Source: JAIVGV01 sp035295985
GTDB taxonomy: Bacteria > Acidobacteriota > Blastocatellia > Pyrinomonadales > Pyrinomonadaceae
NCBI GenBank assembly: GCA_035295985.1
Contig: DATHBT010000185.1
Span: forward strand, 1-5,495
DNA length: 5,495 nucleotides
Direction of reading: 5' to 3'
In this document: positions 4,361 to 5,495 of the stretch, piece by piece
Layout: every line of letters begins with the position of its first letter
How positions within the stretch are numbered: the stretch's first letter is position 1
The notes under the pieces: model-generated
Databases searched by the model: none
The model's input: the letters and a program-made list of their open reading frames with translations, nothing else
What the model was told of the DNA's origin: nothing
Program-made: the position numbers and the translations under genes

Positions 4361-5146
4361 ATGTTCAGACCGGGTAAACCGAAGGAGCAGGCGGGCGAGC
4401 CAGAGCCGTCGCAGCCGCAGCCGCCGCCGCAGCCCCACGCGGGCGCGGCGCAGAACGAGGACACGCAGCAGCGCTACCGCGCGGGCGAATCAACTTCTAC
4501 GACAGGAGTGCGAGGCAGCATGAACGACGGACAACCGAACACCACCAAGGCCTACACGGAATCTGACGCGCTCGCGCGCGACATCAAGGAGGGCAACCTC
4601 TCCGGCTTCGTCGGCAACGGCACGACCCTGACGGGCGAGGCCAACTTCAAGGGGATGCTGCGCGTGGACGGGACGCTCTCGGGCCGCGTCTCCTCGCAGG
4701 ACGGCACGCTCATCGTCTCGACGGGCGGGCAGGTTGACGCCAACATCGAGGTCTCGGTCGCGCAGATTTACGGCACGGTCAACGGCGACGTGACGGCCAC
4801 GAAGCGGATCGAGCTGGGCCGCGTCGCCAAGGTGACGGGCAACATCCAAGCCCCCGCGCTCGTCATCGAGCAGGGCGCGATCTTCGAGGGCAGTTGCCGC
4901 ATGCAACAGCAGCGCGAGGCGCAGGCCAAGGAAGAGGCCCGCGCGTCTGCCGCCCCCTCCGCCAACGGCAAGTCGGACGCGGCCAAGCCGTCTTCCGCCG
5001 ACGCGACTTCCGCGACCGCCTCTGCGCCGGCAGCGTCGCCGGCTTCGTCCTCGTCTTCGTCGTCTTCTTCGACCCCGTCCTCAACGCCCGCCTCTTCGGG
5101 CGCGGCGGGCGGCGGCTCGCAGAAGCCCTCGACCATCGTCACTTAA
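4361..5146 (+). CDS. Bactofilin (cytoskeletal polymer-forming protein)
   Basis: The 261-residue product contains a bactofilin core (polymer-forming domain, formerly DUF583) at about 83-181, a right-handed beta-helix built of short repeats. Visible turns include FVGNGTTLTGEANFKGML, RVDGTLSGRV, TLIVSTGGQVDANIEV, AQIYGTVNGDV, RIELGRVAKVTGNI and LVIEQGAIFEGSC. Bactofilins self-assemble without nucleotide into filaments at the inner face of the membrane and help place cell-wall or polar machinery. The N-terminus (MFRPGKPKEQ, then a Pro/Gln-rich stretch to about 60) fits the short membrane-contact leader common in the family. The C-terminal tail (182-261) is disordered, rich in Ala, Ser and Pro, with nine consecutive Ser at 229-237, and is longer than in many family members. 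GGAGG ten bases before the ATG fixes the start; an in-frame ATG at 4520 (codon 54) with AGGAG eleven bases upstream could give a shorter form lacking the leader. No peptidase or ParA/ParB partner is adjacent. Confidence 0.95.
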   Translation: MFRPGKPKEQAGEPEPSQPQPPPQPHAGAAQNEDTQQRYRAGESTSTTGVRGSMNDGQPNTTKAYTESDALARDIKEGNLSGFVGNGTTLTGEANFKGMLRVDGTLSGRVSSQDGTLIVSTGGQVDANIEVSVAQIYGTVNGDVTATKRIELGRVAKVTGNIQAPALVIEQGAIFEGSCRMQQQREAQAKEEARASAAPSANGKSDAAKPSSADATSATASAPAASPASSSSSSSSSTPSSTPASSGAAGGGSQKPSTIVT

Positions 5147-5171
5147 AAACTTGGCGACGCCGCAGATGAGA

Positions 5172-5206
5172 AGGCGGGGCGCGACTCGAAAGGTCGCGCC
5201 CCGCCT
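5172..5206 (+). terminator. Intrinsic terminator of the bactofilin gene
   Basis: Arms 5172-5185 and 5193-5206 form a perfect 14-bp GC-rich stem around a seven-base loop, and CCGTCTTTT follows. It lies 26 bases after the bactofilin stop. Confidence 0.87.
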
Positions 5207-5211
5207 CCGTC

Positions 5212-5244
5212 TTTTAAGTCTCGCGCCGCGGGTCGAGCTTAAAA
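5212..5244. terminator. Second hairpin, A/T-based, possible bidirectional backup
   Basis: TTTTAAG (5212-5218) pairs with CTTAAAA (5238-5244) and CTCG (5220-5223) with CGAG (5234-5237), with one bulged T at 5219. Loop 5224-5233 contains CCGCGG. The T run on either strand at the stem base fits a weak two-way terminator. Confidence 0.45.
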
Positions 5245-5262
5245 ACCGCCCGCCGCGCGGCG
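5241..5262 (-). terminator. Candidate terminator of the CHAT-domain gene
   Basis: The palindrome CGCCGCGCGGCG at 5251-5262 lies four bases past the stop of the minus-strand gene and is followed on that strand by GGCGGTTTTT (T5 at 5245-5241). The stem is only about four to five base pairs, so strength is uncertain, and it overlaps the A/T-based hairpin. Confidence 0.4.
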
Positions 5263-5266
5263 CGCC

Positions 5267-5495
5267 TTAGCGCATCGGCCGCCAGTCGCCCGACTGGATG
5301 AAGGCCGCCCAGTAGAACGGGTGGCTGCGGTTGCCGGCCTTGTCGGCGAGCGCGCCGGCGATGCCGCGCCGCGCCGCGCCCGCCTCCTCGCGCTTCGCGC
5401 CCGTCAGCATTTCGAGCTGTACGCGGCGCAGCGCCTCGCCTCGCCCCTCGCCCGCCTGCAAGCGCCTGTAGTATTCGACCATCAGATCGCGCGTC
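5267..5495 (-). CDS. CHAT-domain protein, C-terminal end (truncated by window edge)
   Basis: The minus-strand frame is open from the window edge to a TAA at 5267-5269, about 76 codons. The in-frame ATG at 5482 is internal, because TRDL continues upstream of it without a stop. The sequence TRDLMVEYYRRLQAGEGRGEALRRVQLEML followed by SHPFYWAAFIQSGDWRPM is the typical C-terminal end of CHAT domains, caspase-like cysteine peptidase folds often joined to TPR repeats. About 25 residues between these motifs are an Ala/Gly/Arg-rich insert that varies among such proteins. The catalytic His and Cys and any TPR region lie outside the window, so activity cannot be judged. It converges on the bactofilin gene, separated by 120 bases of hairpins. 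The family call rests on the two motifs and is fairly firm. Confidence 0.87.
   Translation of the reverse strand, partial: TRDLMVEYYRRLQAGEGRGEALRRVQLEMLTGAKREEAGAARRGIAGALADKAGNRSHPFYWAAFIQSGDWRPMR

Noticed and set aside
4768..5142. Acidic Asp/Glu-rich minus-strand frame opposite the bactofilin tail
   Set aside because: It is simply the complement of the Ser codon run (TCG/TCC/TCT) in the bactofilin tail.
1..5495. tRNA, rRNA, CRISPR array or known riboswitch
   Set aside because: No cloverleaf with a TTCGA-type arm, no regularly spaced repeats and no recognised riboswitch core was seen by eye on either strand. A covariance-model scan was not possible here.

Overview
This is a GC-rich window of about 5.5 kb. 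The gene content is bacterial: a TtcA-type tRNA thiolase, a bactofilin, a dienelactone hydrolase and a CHAT-domain protein. Strong G/C preference at codon third positions, secreted G/R-rich small proteins, and the combination of bactofilin, CHAT and a membrane-anchored L7/L12-like protein would fit an Acidobacteriota-type genome (Blastocatellia-like). That placement is an inference from style and content, not a demonstrated assignment.

Layout from left to right. Positions 1-120 (+) are the last 39 codons of an IS5/IS4-type transposase, followed by a possible insertion-sequence right end near 121-136. A small, extremely Arg-rich secreted protein lies at 379-723 (+). It faces ttcA (810-1673, -) across a perfect 19-bp bidirectional terminator. 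Just upstream of ttcA on the same strand, and probably in one operon with it, is a one-TM protein with a ribosomal L7/L12 C-terminal-like domain (1706-2041, possibly starting at 2107). A gene-free 380-nt region follows (about 2108-2489). It holds an orphan hairpin and an 85-bp TA-flanked imperfect palindrome that resembles a MITE. A second secreted protein (2490-3143, +) has a Gly/Asn/Pro repeat linker and a compact C-terminal domain. It converges on a dienelactone hydrolase (3266-3958, -) across another strong hairpin. A 400-nt divergent spacer (3959-4360) carries a structured inverted repeat overlapping a good sigma70-like promoter for the hydrolase. A bactofilin (4361-5146, +) then converges on the C-terminal end of a CHAT-domain protein (5267-5495, -, running off the window).

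How the parts relate. Gene order alternates in convergent and divergent pairs, and every convergent junction carries a hairpin terminator. The only likely co-transcribed pair is the L7/L12-like gene with ttcA. The two secreted proteins share a signal-peptide and post-cleavage style (Ala-x-Ala before a Gln-Gly and a G/R-rich start), which suggests they pass through the same export route. No coherent multi-gene pathway is visible. The least explained items are the two secreted proteins, the membrane L7/L12-like protein beside ttcA, and the TA-flanked palindrome.
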